In this document: piece after piece, positions 32,301-43,990 of the stretch
How positions within the stretch are numbered: the stretch's first letter is position 1
Layout: each line of letters opens with the position of its first letter
Assembly (NCBI GenBank): GCA_000149265.1
Contig: CH001517.1
Location: 215,703-279,702, forward strand
Source: Ciona savignyi
Taxonomy: Eukaryota; Chordata; Ascidiacea; Phlebobranchia; Cionidae
Length of the DNA stretch: 64,000 nucleotides
Direction of reading: 5' to 3'
Program-made: the position numbers and the translations under genes
Notes under the pieces: model-generated
What the model was told of the DNA's origin: nothing
Database searches by the model: none
The model's input: only the letters and a program-made list of their open reading frames with translations

Positions 32301-32448
32301 TTAAGGGAGTTTTTTGAAGTAACTTATAGTAATATTTTCTGCAGTTAATTTGAATTGTGCCACGTGTTTTAATACTATTTTCCATAATATATAGAAGTAA
32401 ATTTCACAAGTTAATCCTTAAATTTTGGTAATAATATAACCTAAAAGT
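29326..32448. other. Unassigned flank between the R2 graveyard and the array
   Basis: About 3.1 kb with no recognised transposon protein. A 69-codon plus frame at 30474-30683 follows an acceptor-like TGTGTCCGCAG but matches nothing I know. It holds a duplicated block at 31283-31642 and AATAAA-like words near 30255. This is the best candidate for non-repetitive host DNA in the window. Its right edge at 32448/32449 is sharp. Confidence 0.4.
31283..31642. repeat. Direct duplication of a 140-170 bp block
   Basis: 31283-31423 and 31470-31642 share the same order of words (TTAACATTTTTGAGCTGGTAG, then a CTATAAATATGGG word, then TCCTGTTTTAGACAAATTCA). The second copy contains an extra tandem duplication of about 29 bp (31528-31557, 31558-31586). 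Confidence 0.8.
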
Positions 32449-32455
32449 GGATTAC

Positions 32456-32477
32456 AACTTTAAGCTGGAAGAAAGTT
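32456..32477. promoter_or_regulatory. Candidate terminal hairpin of the rolling-circle unit
   Basis: AACTTT (32456-32461) and AAAGTT (32472-32477) form a 6-bp stem with a 10-nt loop, 7 bases inside the unit end. It is identical at the start of units 2-4. Read on the coding (minus) strand it precedes the 3' end of the element, where Helitron-type elements carry a short hairpin. There is no CTRR terminus, so this would fit the Helentron branch rather than canonical Helitrons. Confidence 0.45.
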
Positions 32478-34226
32478 TTGTTGCTGCTGGAATTGCGCGT
32501 TTTTTTGTAACTAGAAGTCCCGTTCTGCTATGTCTGGTATAGTTAGTAGGCGCTGCGAAAATACGTAACATTGCTATTGCTTTATTTAATTTCCCGCCAC
32601 TTTTCGCTGATTGCCTTGAAATTCCTGATGTTAGCTTGTGCGCTACGAAACGTACGTTGATTGTTCCACGTGTTTTCTTTACTTTAAGTGCTTGACCTTT
32701 GAGTGTATTTCAGTTGCAGAGAGAGGTTGGTTTTGTTTCAGTGTTAAAATGCATTTAAAGCTCTGTTTCCCAAATATATTTTTCTACAGATATGTAAGAG
32801 TTTCCAAAGTTCGGTAAGAATGTGTTTTTATAATGTTTATTTTTTATTGTGTGAAAGTAGTAATTTGACTAGTAGCTTCTAGCAATGAACGGCAATGTTT
32901 TTAGAAACTTAAATATCATTGCAACACGCTTCTATAACCTTGAAATCGAACAATTGTCGGTTTTCTTAGCTTGGTGGATTAGTACGTCGCCTTGGTGGAT
33001 TAGTAGGTCGGTACGTTCGTACCCGCCCGCTGGTCCATAGCGTCCCCCTGGTCCAAACGACAGATTATTATATTATTATTATTATTTATATGCCTGGATT
33101 TTGAAATGCCGGTTGCGCGATGGTGTCTTGTTGTTCTTGCGTTTTTTATGAACCGCTTAATATTCGTGGAAAATTACAAATTATAAACCCCGCGGCCTTC
33201 TGCTGATTTTTTCTAACCCAAGCTATGAGGTACAGCAACATATGTTACATAACTAAAATTTTTGTGCCCCCACCCAAGTTTAATTTATTCATCTCGGTAA
33301 CCCAATGTTGAATGAGAAAACTTAAGGGGTTCAGTGTTTTAAGTCTAAAATTATTCAATAGTACAAAGCTACCAGAGATGGTGAGTCTTATTCTATTTTT
33401 TATTGTGTTGTGTTAAACAGGGTCTTCATTTAATTGGTAATAATTTAATGATTAAATAGTTTGGGACATCTAAATCTCATTGGAATATTAACTACTAAAT
33501 GTCTGTTGATTCAAAACCTAATAACGCACTCCATGCTTCTTAACTTCAGGTGTATAAACCTTTGTTTTTTAAGCTTATTTTCAGCAAATGTTTTGACTTA
33601 TGAAATCAGTGTCATTAAGTTATTGAATTCCAAACAATTTTAATTTTACTGTGGTTTCAAAAAACCATAACTCTAAAACCTTTTCTTCTTTGCGTAATAA
33701 GACACACCAGAATTATTTAGAAAGTCGGTTGTTTTACAAAAAGAGGTGGTTAACACGTGGTTGTCAAAAGTTTGCTGAAATTCAGTGTATACTACTGGAT
33801 AAAGCATAATTTTAATGGAAATTATAGTGTAGTTATTAAACATAAGTTACCGTATAACGTATGGCATATATAGTTAACATGTGACATATTTAAGATAAAA
33901 TAAGTTTGTAACATTTGTTTATGTTAATTAGTTAAAACAATCTTTCACAGAATTGTTGTCGATTTTCAAGATCGTGTTTAATCCCTATATCTGAAAATCG
34001 TTCACTTTGTTTTGTTTTCAAGTTCTTCTGTCAACATACTCTGGTTTCATTATGTATAAATTTAAAGTGGTGACTTTTGGTTTATTGATTTTCAGGTCAA
34101 TTGTGGTCATTTTGGCTTTAATTTCCTTTTATTGTCTGCTGTGTAAATACTCTTGTGTTTTTTTGCCTAAAAATCTTTTTCTTTAAGCTTTTTTTTCTTT
34201 TCTTAAACTTAAATTGCAATTGCTAA

Positions 34227-36680
34227 ATCTGCTCGGGATTTAGCGATGGTTCGCTCAGTTGTGATAAACTACCACGCGCAATCTTACTGGATTCAATAGC
34301 ATTTAAAGTCCACTTTTCCCAAAAGCATCCAATAACTTTGTACAAATGCGACGACGGTTCTGGCAATATGCCACCTGTTTCCTTCCTTCATGACGAGAGA
34401 TTGGAGAGGTCATCTGGAATGGTATCTGCTTGATCTGGTGTTAATTAAGTCTTGCAACTGTCGAAAAGGACAGTGTAGCAGGCTGTCTTGAAAGAAGTAC
34501 TCGTCGTTTTTTGACAGCAACCAGTACAATTTGAGAAGAGCACCTTTCATGCACATTTCGTGTACTATAAGTAAATTTGTGCAGAAAATCAAACAGTGAC
34601 ATGTTTTCTGCGGTGATTGGCCTTTGAGTATATTTCTCAACCGTGGAATCTGAATGGGCTCTTTGGTCGTGTGGGCATGATGTATCTTTTAGTATCCGAA
34701 GGAGTGTGAGCTACTTTGATGCTAGAAAGAGATATGGCCATTTCCGGCTCTGCTGGCGTGAGCTGAGAAAGATAATGGTACGCTGCATCTCGTATCTCTA
34801 TACTTCATAAAGAGGAATTATTTCTATACTTCGAAACATATCCTGTTACATAACGTAGGAGGAGGGAATTGTCATTTGCCACTTGAACGTCCATGGAGCA
34901 TCTAAGTGACGTGAGAAGAGTGTCAATGTATGGTCGTAAATTGAGTGCGTGCGCTTGCTCTGAGCGTTTCAGAAGCATTCTAGTTCCTTGTGTGCTTGTT
35001 TGGAACTTGTTGGGCTCCGCCCGTGTGACTAAACCGCACACGGGTTGCTTGCTCTTTTGTGTTGTATACACAAGCTCTGCAAATGTCCTTGAGCTTGTCG
35101 GAATATCCGCAGAAAATCTTTCTATATCCACAGCATCGAGATGATCCAGCCAAGCCACGAAGTGGACGTGAAGTGTTCCACGCTGTTGGAACTCGAATCT
35201 GTATCACAGTACATAATGTCAGAGAAAGCTTGTAAGTATTGCTGGAGATTTATGGAACATAAGGAAAGAAATTATTTGTTACCTGTAGAAATATGTTTTG
35301 ACGTTTGATTGCCTTTGTGCCATATTTCTCAGTAAATGGTTTGTCCAACTGTGTTTATTTTTTCCAGTAATGTAGCCGCGCTGCAGTTCTTGTAAAACGT
35401 GGGCAATGTGAACTGTTTCTATCAATGGTATACCAGTGGAACCACACCCCGCCATGCTCATTCGTTCTTTTAGCCAGTCGGGCCGTGGAAATGTCCATTC
35501 ATATGGGCTCACAGTGATGAAAATGTTAGGAGGCCCGAACTGTCGCACTGCGTCAATTAGGCAAGAATGATGCCACTGCCAGTAAGTTGGCGAAAATATT
35601 TTGCTGTCAAGGGCCCTTGCTGGACTACATCCAGAAGTGCGTCCACTTTTATCGTTTTGTAAAGCCATCTATCATACTGGAAACGGAGTAATGGGAAGGA
35701 CATGCTGTAGTCCACAACAGGAGAAAAAAACTTTTGACATAAAACTTTTCTTCCGACTGATATGTGATTCTCCTCCTGTCTGTGATGATTCACAAAGATG
35801 TTTGTTTCCATGGATATAAGAGCGGCCATAGTGCTGTTTCAATGTATTTGATCTGAAAATGAGATACTGTAAAGAAACTAAAAAACAAATAATATGACAC
35901 GTGTATCTAAAAAGGGGAAAAAAGCTAACCAGGAAGAGGTGATAAAACGGCAGTCGATGGGAGAGACTTCCTTCCTCTTGATCATGAACGAAAGTAGCAT
36001 ATGCGCTTCTCTCATCATGAACAAGCACATTAAACGCCTTTTCAAGTCTTTGCCTCTGTGGTAGCTCACATATTTTCTGTATGCGTTGAGAAACAGTACT
36101 TGTTTTCAAAGATGCTGCTACACCCCTCATCCTTGCAACGATACCCGTGCTGCCTCTTGCTCGTACTGCCAACATAGAGGTCATACAAAGCCAAGATTGT
36201 TTGGTCAGAAGAAGTCAGTCTACGAAGTTCTTGCGGCCACTCCTTATGCAAAGGGACGTGGTAGCAAGTGCTTTCACAAACGCATTTCTCCACAGGGCGA
36301 GCATCTCGTGACGAGAATGATGGCATCATCACACGTGGAATAAGTGATCCGCACATATGACAAGTCCTCCAAGCTTTCTCCTCGGCCCAGCGGCGAATCG
36401 CTATGCCAGTATCAAGCCCTGCTACGTGTTCTTCTGAAAATTGTTGCGCACATATGGCAACACGCTGCAGTTTGAAGACGCTTCAAGCGTTCTTCATCTA
36501 ACGTTTGGTGTCGTTGAAATTGAAGAGAAGCCTTCAAAAGATTTGCCATTAGCTACTACAAATACTCAATTACTTTCCGATGAATTAAACAAACGCATTT
36601 ACCGATTGGTTGTGGATTATTGTTTCTGGATGTGGCGAAACTTGTTGTTGAGAGGACATTTTTCAAAACATGTATAACTG
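34227..36680 (-). pseudogene. Rep (HUH) region, array unit 1, helicase deleted
   Basis: Matches 3137-5600. Relative to the full copy, positions 1741-3136 are missing: flank sequence ending in CTTAAATT is joined to GCTCGGGATTTAGCGATGG. HVH of the HUH motif is at 35162-35170, and the RYVTGYVSKY tyrosine segment is in frame (34805-35158, 117 codons). Introns at 35199-35282 (84 nt) and 35853-35929 (77 nt). Lesions: the last exon base before the first intron gives a TGA on splicing, a 4-nt insertion near 35803, and a 13-nt deletion near 35650. The DNA-nicking part is the least damaged of any copy. Confidence 0.85.
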
Positions 36681-37447
36681 TGTACACACGATTTAAACTC
36701 TTAATATTTCAGATAGTTGTCTGTAACATAAAAAAAAAACGTTTTATAAAATTGATCTTGCTAAAAAACAACAAGTAAAAGTTTTATCATAGGTGAACCG
36801 GGCTGTAAAGTAAATACTTGGGCGGCAAACTGAAAAAATTATAATGATTGGACGGACTATAAGGAGCGCTCAATAATATATCACCATTTGGTAGAACGGG
36901 AGTTGTAAAACTTTTTAAACCCGTACAAGAGAATGGCGACCGCTGATTGCCCAACGATTACAACTTCGCTTCAAGTTAGATAAACATCTATCCTGTTCTT
37001 GACGTTTCGCGCTTTTCGCTTCTAGCTAAAGACGGTTGCTGATAAAAAATCGCACTACTGGTGCATTCTGCTTCTTCTTGGGTGTTGTAGGTTGAAAAAT
37101 CTTGTAGGTTGAAAAAATCTCTTCTGAATCTCTTTTTATAGTGGAAGTGCAACTAAGTGTGCACACCTTGATTTGCGACCCAGTTATATACCTTTTAACG
37201 TATTTAAAAAAAAAATTAAAATACAAAAAAAAATGAGCCAAGCATTTGTCTCATACTCGGTATACCGAGTCGACAGGCCAAGGTAGATCCATCCACTGGA
37301 CAGAATATGGGAGCGTGCAAGATTCCCTGTTTTTAAATCTTCGTTAAAGTTCTATCAACTTACTCAGGTTTAATTGTGTAGAAATTGAAAGTAATGACTT
37401 TGGGATGTGATTTATCTGGTTCAATGTTGCTAGGATTGATTTTCAGG
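36681..37447 (-). mobile_element. 5' flank of unit 1 with embedded R2 scrap
   Basis: Matches 5600-5910 of the full copy, then has about 280 bases absent there. Within these, 37245-37330 read on the minus strand resembles the R2 post-RT segment (compare 14890-14945). The 71-codon minus frame 37026-37241, present in all units, has no recognised domain and is low complexity (K/F/Y-rich). Confidence 0.55.
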
Positions 37448-39624
37448 TCATTTTGACTTATCTTTTTTTTGTCGGAGGCGCATTCCACTTCCGTTATCGG
37501 CCGCATCAGCTGGTCGATGTTCGAGTGTAAGACTCTTTTTCTTATTGGATCCTTGTCGCTTCTAGGTGGTGCTGCGAACCTATTCCAATAAGTCTCTTCG
37601 AACTGGTGTATTGTTGGACCAGCTGGGTTACCGGCGCGTTGTCGAACAGGACCTTCGCCAGCATATGATTTATTCTTCGTCCATAGATGTTGCTGGAGAG
37701 AGTACGCTTCTCTCTTTCTTCCAGCCGATGTTATGGCGGGCTAGGCGATGTCTTCTGTCCGACACTCCTCATAGACTTGCTTTGCGCTTTAGGCGGAAAC
37801 ATCCAGGGGACAGTCCGCGCAGTCCGAATCGAGCTTTTCCACTGATGTTCTTGGTTGCTCAATCTTCGGATGATGAAATTCACTGCGCGGACATTTGGGA
37901 TATCGTTTTGTTCTTCTATCGACTTCCGCAAATGATTATCAAGCATCTCCGACTAGTTGAATGGATGATCTTGAGTATTATCCCGGCTGCAGCGATCTTC
38001 TGCGGGTAAATTATCTTGTTGGTAGTCTGGAGGAAAAGAGCGATTGCACTTACCGCACGCGTAACGTGATGACTTGGCTCAGTGAGTGCTCAGCAGGTGG
38101 TTCGAAGCCTGGCTGTTAGTTTTCCTCGGTACTATGTGAGCGGGTCCTCTGTAGATTAATTTCGAACTCTCATCCTTTAATTTCTGCCAAAAGCAACAAC
38201 GGGTTAAATGGTTGGATTCCCCCTTCGATGTTAAGAAAAGGAGCGATTCTAACCGTGATGCTAATATTTTACCCCTGAGTAATTGCAAATAAAGTTTTTT
38301 TTGTATTAACATTATTTTTATGCTTAACTAGAACCTTACCGGCAGATTCTTCCATTTCTGTGTTTGCAAATTATATTTAAAAACTTTTTTTTAAGTCTCT
38401 GTAGTTATTAATGTCGCAATCAAAAATTGTCTGATTGCATTCATCCATCAGTTTTTTGTTAGCAATTATTCCCTTGTCCATATCAATAGTCACTAACCAA
38501 TTAACACTCTCGACCTCGTGAAGGCGCAAAGTCTGATCTTTGACTCCTCGAATGTCACCTCGACCATACTCGGTATACCGGTAGCGGTCTGTCTACAGGT
38601 TGTTCCCATTTTAATTGTTAGTTGTAACAAAATAGTCATTTTTGAATAATTACCATTGGTTTTAAACATCTACACTTTTCGTAAAAAATTATGGCTCACT
38701 ATACACCTTTGTTAATATAAGTTACCGGGGTAAAATGCTGCCCCTTGTTATTTTTTTTAGCATATTTTATTGTGTTGGTCAACTTATTTAAGCAATCTTT
38801 CGTCGTACCGAAGTACGTCGTAAGCAATCTTTCGTCTCCTTTATCCTAAAAATATACCTTAAAAGTCAATAAAGTTTACTTCGTCCCCCCACCACGAAAT
38901 CAATAAAGTTTACTGGGTCTTTTGACCCCCGCATTGATCGGTTGGTTTATTTTAAATTAGAATCATCACACACAGTTGACTGCACAATTTCTTTGTATTT
39001 AGAAATGGAAGTGCGGAATAAAAATAAAAGTAAAATCCAGTTCAAACAATTGTACAAACATTGGCGTTATTCATGCTTCGCCACCTTCGTTTTGTTGCTG
39101 CTCTTAGTAGGCCTAACTGTGGGTCACTAAAAAGGTCTTGTGATGATTTCGCCGGTTTTACGTTGTAGGAAAAAAAGACGGTGTCGATGCCGAAGATGCA
39201 GAGCTTGAACGACCAGTCAGTTCAATCAGTGCTTCACGTAATGACTGGCCGGTTTGCATCACTTTTTGTCCGCCATGTTTTTGCAACGCATCATTGTATG
39301 CAGCCGAACTATATGTTTTTATCGAAGGTTCGGCCAGGAACACTTCTAGGTTTCCGGTCGCAGTACATTTTGATGCAGTATCCTTTACATTCGACAGTAT
39401 GCATGTTGCAACCCTTGATACCAGTAAGGAAAAGGGAGGCACCAATGTTTGCCATTTCTTGTCCATAACATCGCAGAACGTTAGATTCAGCGGTTTCCTC
39501 TTTAATGAGCTGCTTTTGGAGATTTTCCGATACGGAAAAAGCTTCCTGAGCATCTTTTGGAACGCTTGCGTTGCCATCTCTGAAAAATGGCTCACAAGTT
39601 TTCACAATTTCCTTTATGTGCTGA
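37448..39624 (-). repeat. Sub-repeat S1
   Basis: 2177 bp, beginning at the TCATTTTGACTTATC word. Blocks on the minus strand: R2-like KVLFDNAPV (37640-37700), Myb-end homology and CGKCNRSF (37990-38110), post-RT scrap (38480-38600), C-terminal scrap resembling FVVG.R (38885-38935), and an unrecognised coding block (39158-39624). S1 carries CTAATATTTTACC and AAACATCCAGG, also seen in unit 3. Confidence 0.85.
39158..39595 (-). pseudogene. Unrecognised coding block in the sub-repeat
   Basis: 145 open codons in S1, S2 and S3 (shorter in the truncated copies). The second half (EVFLAEPSIKTYSSAAYN, LREALIELTGR, then a Ser/Ala-rich tail) looks like real protein. The first half appears to be the wrong frame: the alternative frame (RDGNASVPKDAQEAF, LIKEETAESNVLRCYG) is joined to the second half without a break at 6077-6316. 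A 4-nt deletion therefore split the frame before amplification. I do not recognise the family; a captured exon is possible. Confidence 0.4.
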
Positions 39625-41807
39625 TCATTTTGACTTATCTTTTTTTTGTCGGAGGCGCATTCCACTTCCGTTATCGGCCGCATCAGCTGGTCGATGTTCG
39701 AGTGTAAGACTCTTTTTCTTATTGGATCCTTGTCGCTTCTAGGTGGTGCTGCGAATCTATTCCAATAAGTCTCTTCGAACTGGTGAATTGTTGGACCAGC
39801 TGGGTTACCGGCGCGTTGTCGAACAGGACCTTCGCCAGCATATGTTTATTCTTCGTCCATAGATGTTGCTGGAGAGAGTACGCTTCTCTCTTTCTTCCAG
39901 CCGATGTTGTGGCGGGCTAGGCGATGTCTTCTGTCCGACACTCCTCATAGACTTGCTTTGCGCTTTAGGCGGAAACTTCCAGGGGACAGTCCGCGCAGTC
40001 CGAATCGAGCTTTTCCACTGATGTTCTTGGTTGCTCAATCTTCGGATGATAAAATTCACTGCGCGGACATTTGGGATGTCGTTTTGTTCTTCTATCGACT
40101 TCCGCAAATGATTATCAAGCTCCTCCGACTAGTTGAATGGATGATCTTGATGAGTATTATCCCGGCTGCAGCGATCTTCTGCGGGTAAATTATCTTGTTG
40201 GTAGTCTGGAGGAAAAGAGCGATTGCACTTACCGCACGCGTAACGTGATGACTTGGCTCAGCGAGTGCTCAGCAGGTGGTTCGAAGCCTGGCTGTTAGTT
40301 TTCCTCGGTACTATGTGAGCGGGTCCTCTGTAGATTAATTTCGAACTCTCATCCTTTAATTTCTGCCAAAAGCAACAACGGGTTAAATGGTTGGATTCCC
40401 CCTTCGATGTTAAGAAAAGGAGCGATTCTAACCGTGATGCTAATGTTTTACCCCTGAGTAATTGCAAATAAAGTTTTTTTTGCATTAACATATTATTTTT
40501 ATGCTTAACTAGAACCTTACCGGCAGATTCTTCCATTTCTGTGTTTGCAAATTATATTTAAAAACTTTTTTTTAAGTCTCTGTAGTTATTAATGTCGCAA
40601 TCAAAACATTGTCTGATTGCATTCATCCATCAGTTTTTTGTTAGCAATTATTCCCTTGTCCATATCAATAGTCACTAACCAATTAACACTCTCGACCTCG
40701 TGAAGGCGCAAAGTCTGATCTTTGACTCCTCGAATGTCACCTCGACCATACTCGGTATACCGGTAGCGGTCTGTCTACAGGTTGTTCCCATTTTAATTGT
40801 TAGTTGTAACAAAATAGTCATTTTTGAATAATTACCATTGGTTTTAAACATCTACACTTTTCGTAAAAAATTATGGCTCACTATACACCTTTGTTAATAT
40901 AAGTTGACCGGGGTAAAATGCTGCCCCTTGTTATTTTTTTTAGCATATTTTTATTGGTGTTGGTCAACTTATTTAAGCAATCTTTCGTCGTACCGAAGTA
41001 CGTCGTAAGCAATCTTTCGTCTCCTTTATCCTAAAAATATACCTTAAAAGTCAATAAAGTTTACTTCGTCCCCCCACCACGAAATCAATAAAGTTTACTG
41101 GGTCTTTTGACCCCGCATTGATCGGTTGGTTTATTTTAAATTAGAATCATCACACACAGTTGACTGCACAATTTCTTTGTATTTAGAAATGGAAGTGCGG
41201 AATAAAAATAAAGTAAAATCCAGTTCAAACAATTGTACAAACATTGGCGTTATTCATGCTTCGCCACCTTCGTTTTGTTGCTGCTCTTAGTAGGCCTAAC
41301 TGTGGGTCACTAAAAAGGTCTTGTGATGATTTCGCCGGTTTTACGTTGTAGGAAAAAAAGACGGTGTCGATGCCGAAGATGCAGAGCTTGAACGACCAGT
41401 CAGTTCAATCAGTGCTTCACGTAATGACTGGCCGGTTTGCATCACTTTTTGTCCGCCATGTTTTTGCAACGCATCATTGTATGCAGCCGAACTATATGTT
41501 TTTATCGAAGGTTCGGCCAGGAACACTTCTAGGTTTCCGGTCGCAGTACATTTTGATGCAGTATCCTTTACATTCGACAGTATGCATGTTGCAACCCTTG
41601 ATACCAGTAAGGAAAAGGGAGGCACCAATGTTTGCCATTTCTTGTCCATAACATCGCAGAACGTTAGATTCAGCGGTTTCCTCTTTAATGAGCTGCTTTT
41701 GGAGATTTTCCGATACGGAAAAAGCTTCCTGAGCATCTTTTGGAACGCTTGCGTTGCCATCTCTGAAAAATGGCTCACAAGTTTTCACAATTTCCTTTAT
41801 GTGCTGA
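39625..41807 (-). repeat. Sub-repeat S2
   Basis: 2183 bp, near-identical to S3 and S4. It differs from S1 by diagnostic changes (CTAATGTTTTACC, AAACTTCCAGG, TTGATGAGTATT). It carries the open AYSLQQHLWTKNK frame and the same R2 scraps. Confidence 0.9.
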
Positions 41808-43990
41808 TCATTTTGACTTATCTTTTTTTTGTCGGAGGCGCATTCCACTTTCCGTTATCGGCCGCATCAGCTGGTCGATGTTCGAGTGTAAGACTCTTTT
41901 TCTTATTGGATCCTTAGTCGCTTCTAGGTGGTGCTGCGAATCTATTCCAATAAGTCTCTTCGAACTGGTGAATTGTTGGACCAGCTGGGTTACCGGCGCG
42001 TTGTCGAACAGGACCTTCGCCAGCATATGTTTATTCTTCGTCCATAGATGTTGCTGGAGAGAGTACGCTTCTCTCTTTCTTCCAGCCGATGTTGTGGCGG
42101 GCTAGGCGATGTCTTCTGTCCGACACTCCTCATAGACTTGCTTTGCGCTTTAGGCGGAAACTTCCAGGGGACAGTCCGCGCAGTCCGAATCGAGCTTTTC
42201 CACTGATGTTCTTGGTTGCTCAATCTTCGGATGATAAAATTCACTGCGCGGACATTTGGGATGTCGTTTTGTTCTTCTATCGACTTCCGCAAATGATTAT
42301 CAAGCTCCTCCGACTAGTTGAATGGATGATCTTGATGAGTATTATCCCGGCTGCAGCGATCTTCTGCGGGTAAATTATCTTGTTGGTAGTCTGGAGGAAA
42401 AGAGCGATTGCACTTACCGCACGCGTAACGTGATGACTTGGCTCAGCGAGTGCTCAGCAGGTGGTTCGAAGCCTGGCTGTTAGTTTTCCTCGGTACTATG
42501 TGTAGCGGGTCCTCTGTAGATTAATTTCGAACTCTCATCCTTTAATTTCTGCCAAAAGCAACAACGGGTTAAATGGTTGGATTCCCCCTTCGATGTTAAG
42601 AAAAGGAGCGATTCTAACCGTGATGCTAATGTTTTACCCCTGAGTAATTGCAAATAAAGTTTTTTTTGCATTAACATATTATTTTTATGCTTAACTAGAA
42701 CCTTACCGGCAGATTCTTCCATTTCTGTGTTTGCAAATTATATTTAAAAACTTTTTTTTAAGTCTCTGTAGTTATTAATGTCGCAATCAAAACATTGTCT
42801 GATTGCATTCATCCATCAGTTTTTTGTTAGCAATTATTCCCTTGTCCATATCAATAGTCACTAACCAATTAACACTCTCGACCTCGTGAAGGCGCAAAGT
42901 CTGATCTTTGACTCCTCGAATGTCACCTCGACCATACTCGGTATACCGGTAGCGGTCTGTCTACAGGTTGTTCCCATTTTAATTGTTAGTTGTAACAAAA
43001 TAGTCATTTTTGAATAATTACCATTGGTTTTAAACATCTACACTTTTCGTAAAAAATTATGGCTCACTATACACCTTTGTTAATATAAGTTACCGGGGTA
43101 AAATGCTGCCCCTTGTTATTTTTTTTAGCATATTTTATTGTGTTGGTCAACTTATTTAAGCAATCTTTCGTCGTACCGAAGTACGTCGTAAGCAATCTTT
43201 CGTCTCCTTTATCCTAAAAATATACCTTAAAAGTCAATAAAGTTTACTTCGTCCCCCCACCACGAAATCAATAAAGTTTACTGGGTCTTTTGACCCCGCA
43301 TTGATCGGTTGGTTTATTTTAAATTAGAATCATCACACACAGTTGACTGCACAATTTCTTTGTATTTAGAAATGGAAGTGCGGAATAAAAATAAAGTAAA
43401 ATCCAGTTCAAACAATTGTACAAACATTGGCGTTATTCATGCTTCGCCACCTTCGTTTTGTTGCTGCTCTTAGTAGGCCTAACTGTGGGTCACTAAAAAG
43501 GTCTTGTGATGATTTCGCCGGTTTTACGTTGTAGGAAAAAAAGACGGTGTCGATGCCGAAGATGCAGAGCTTGAACGACCAGTCAGTTCAATCAGTGCTT
43601 CACGTAATGACTGGCCGGTTTGCATCACTTTTTGTCCGCCATGTTTTTGCAACGCATCATTGTATGCAGCCGAACTATATGTTTTTATCGAAGGTTCGGC
43701 CAGGAACACTTCTAGGTTTCCGGTCGCAGTACATTTTGATGCAGTATCCTTTACATTCGACAGTATGCATGTTGCAACCCTTGATACCAGTAAGGAAAAG
43801 GGAGGCACCAATGTTTGCCATTTCTTGTCCATAACATCGCAGAACGTTAGATTCAGCGGTTTCCTCTTTAATGAGCTGCTTTTGGAGATTTTCCGATACG
43901 GAAAAAGCTTCCTGAGCATCTTTTGGAACGCTTGCGTTGCCATCTCTGAAAAATGGCTCACAAGTTTTCACAATTTCCTTTATGTGCTGA
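41808..43990 (-). repeat. Sub-repeat S3
   Basis: 2183 bp. It differs from S2 by a few single-base insertions and deletions (for example an extra T near 41850, an A near 41914, a TA near 42503). Confidence 0.9.

Noticed and set aside
34893..35144. 83-codon plus-strand frame repeated in every unit opposite Rep
   Set aside because: It is the complement of the conserved HUH exon; its conservation comes from array amplification and it has no motif of its own.
38090..38112. GGTTCGAAGCC resembling a tRNA B box
   Set aside because: No cloverleaf can be drawn around it, and it lies within the R2 Myb-region homology found in every sub-repeat.
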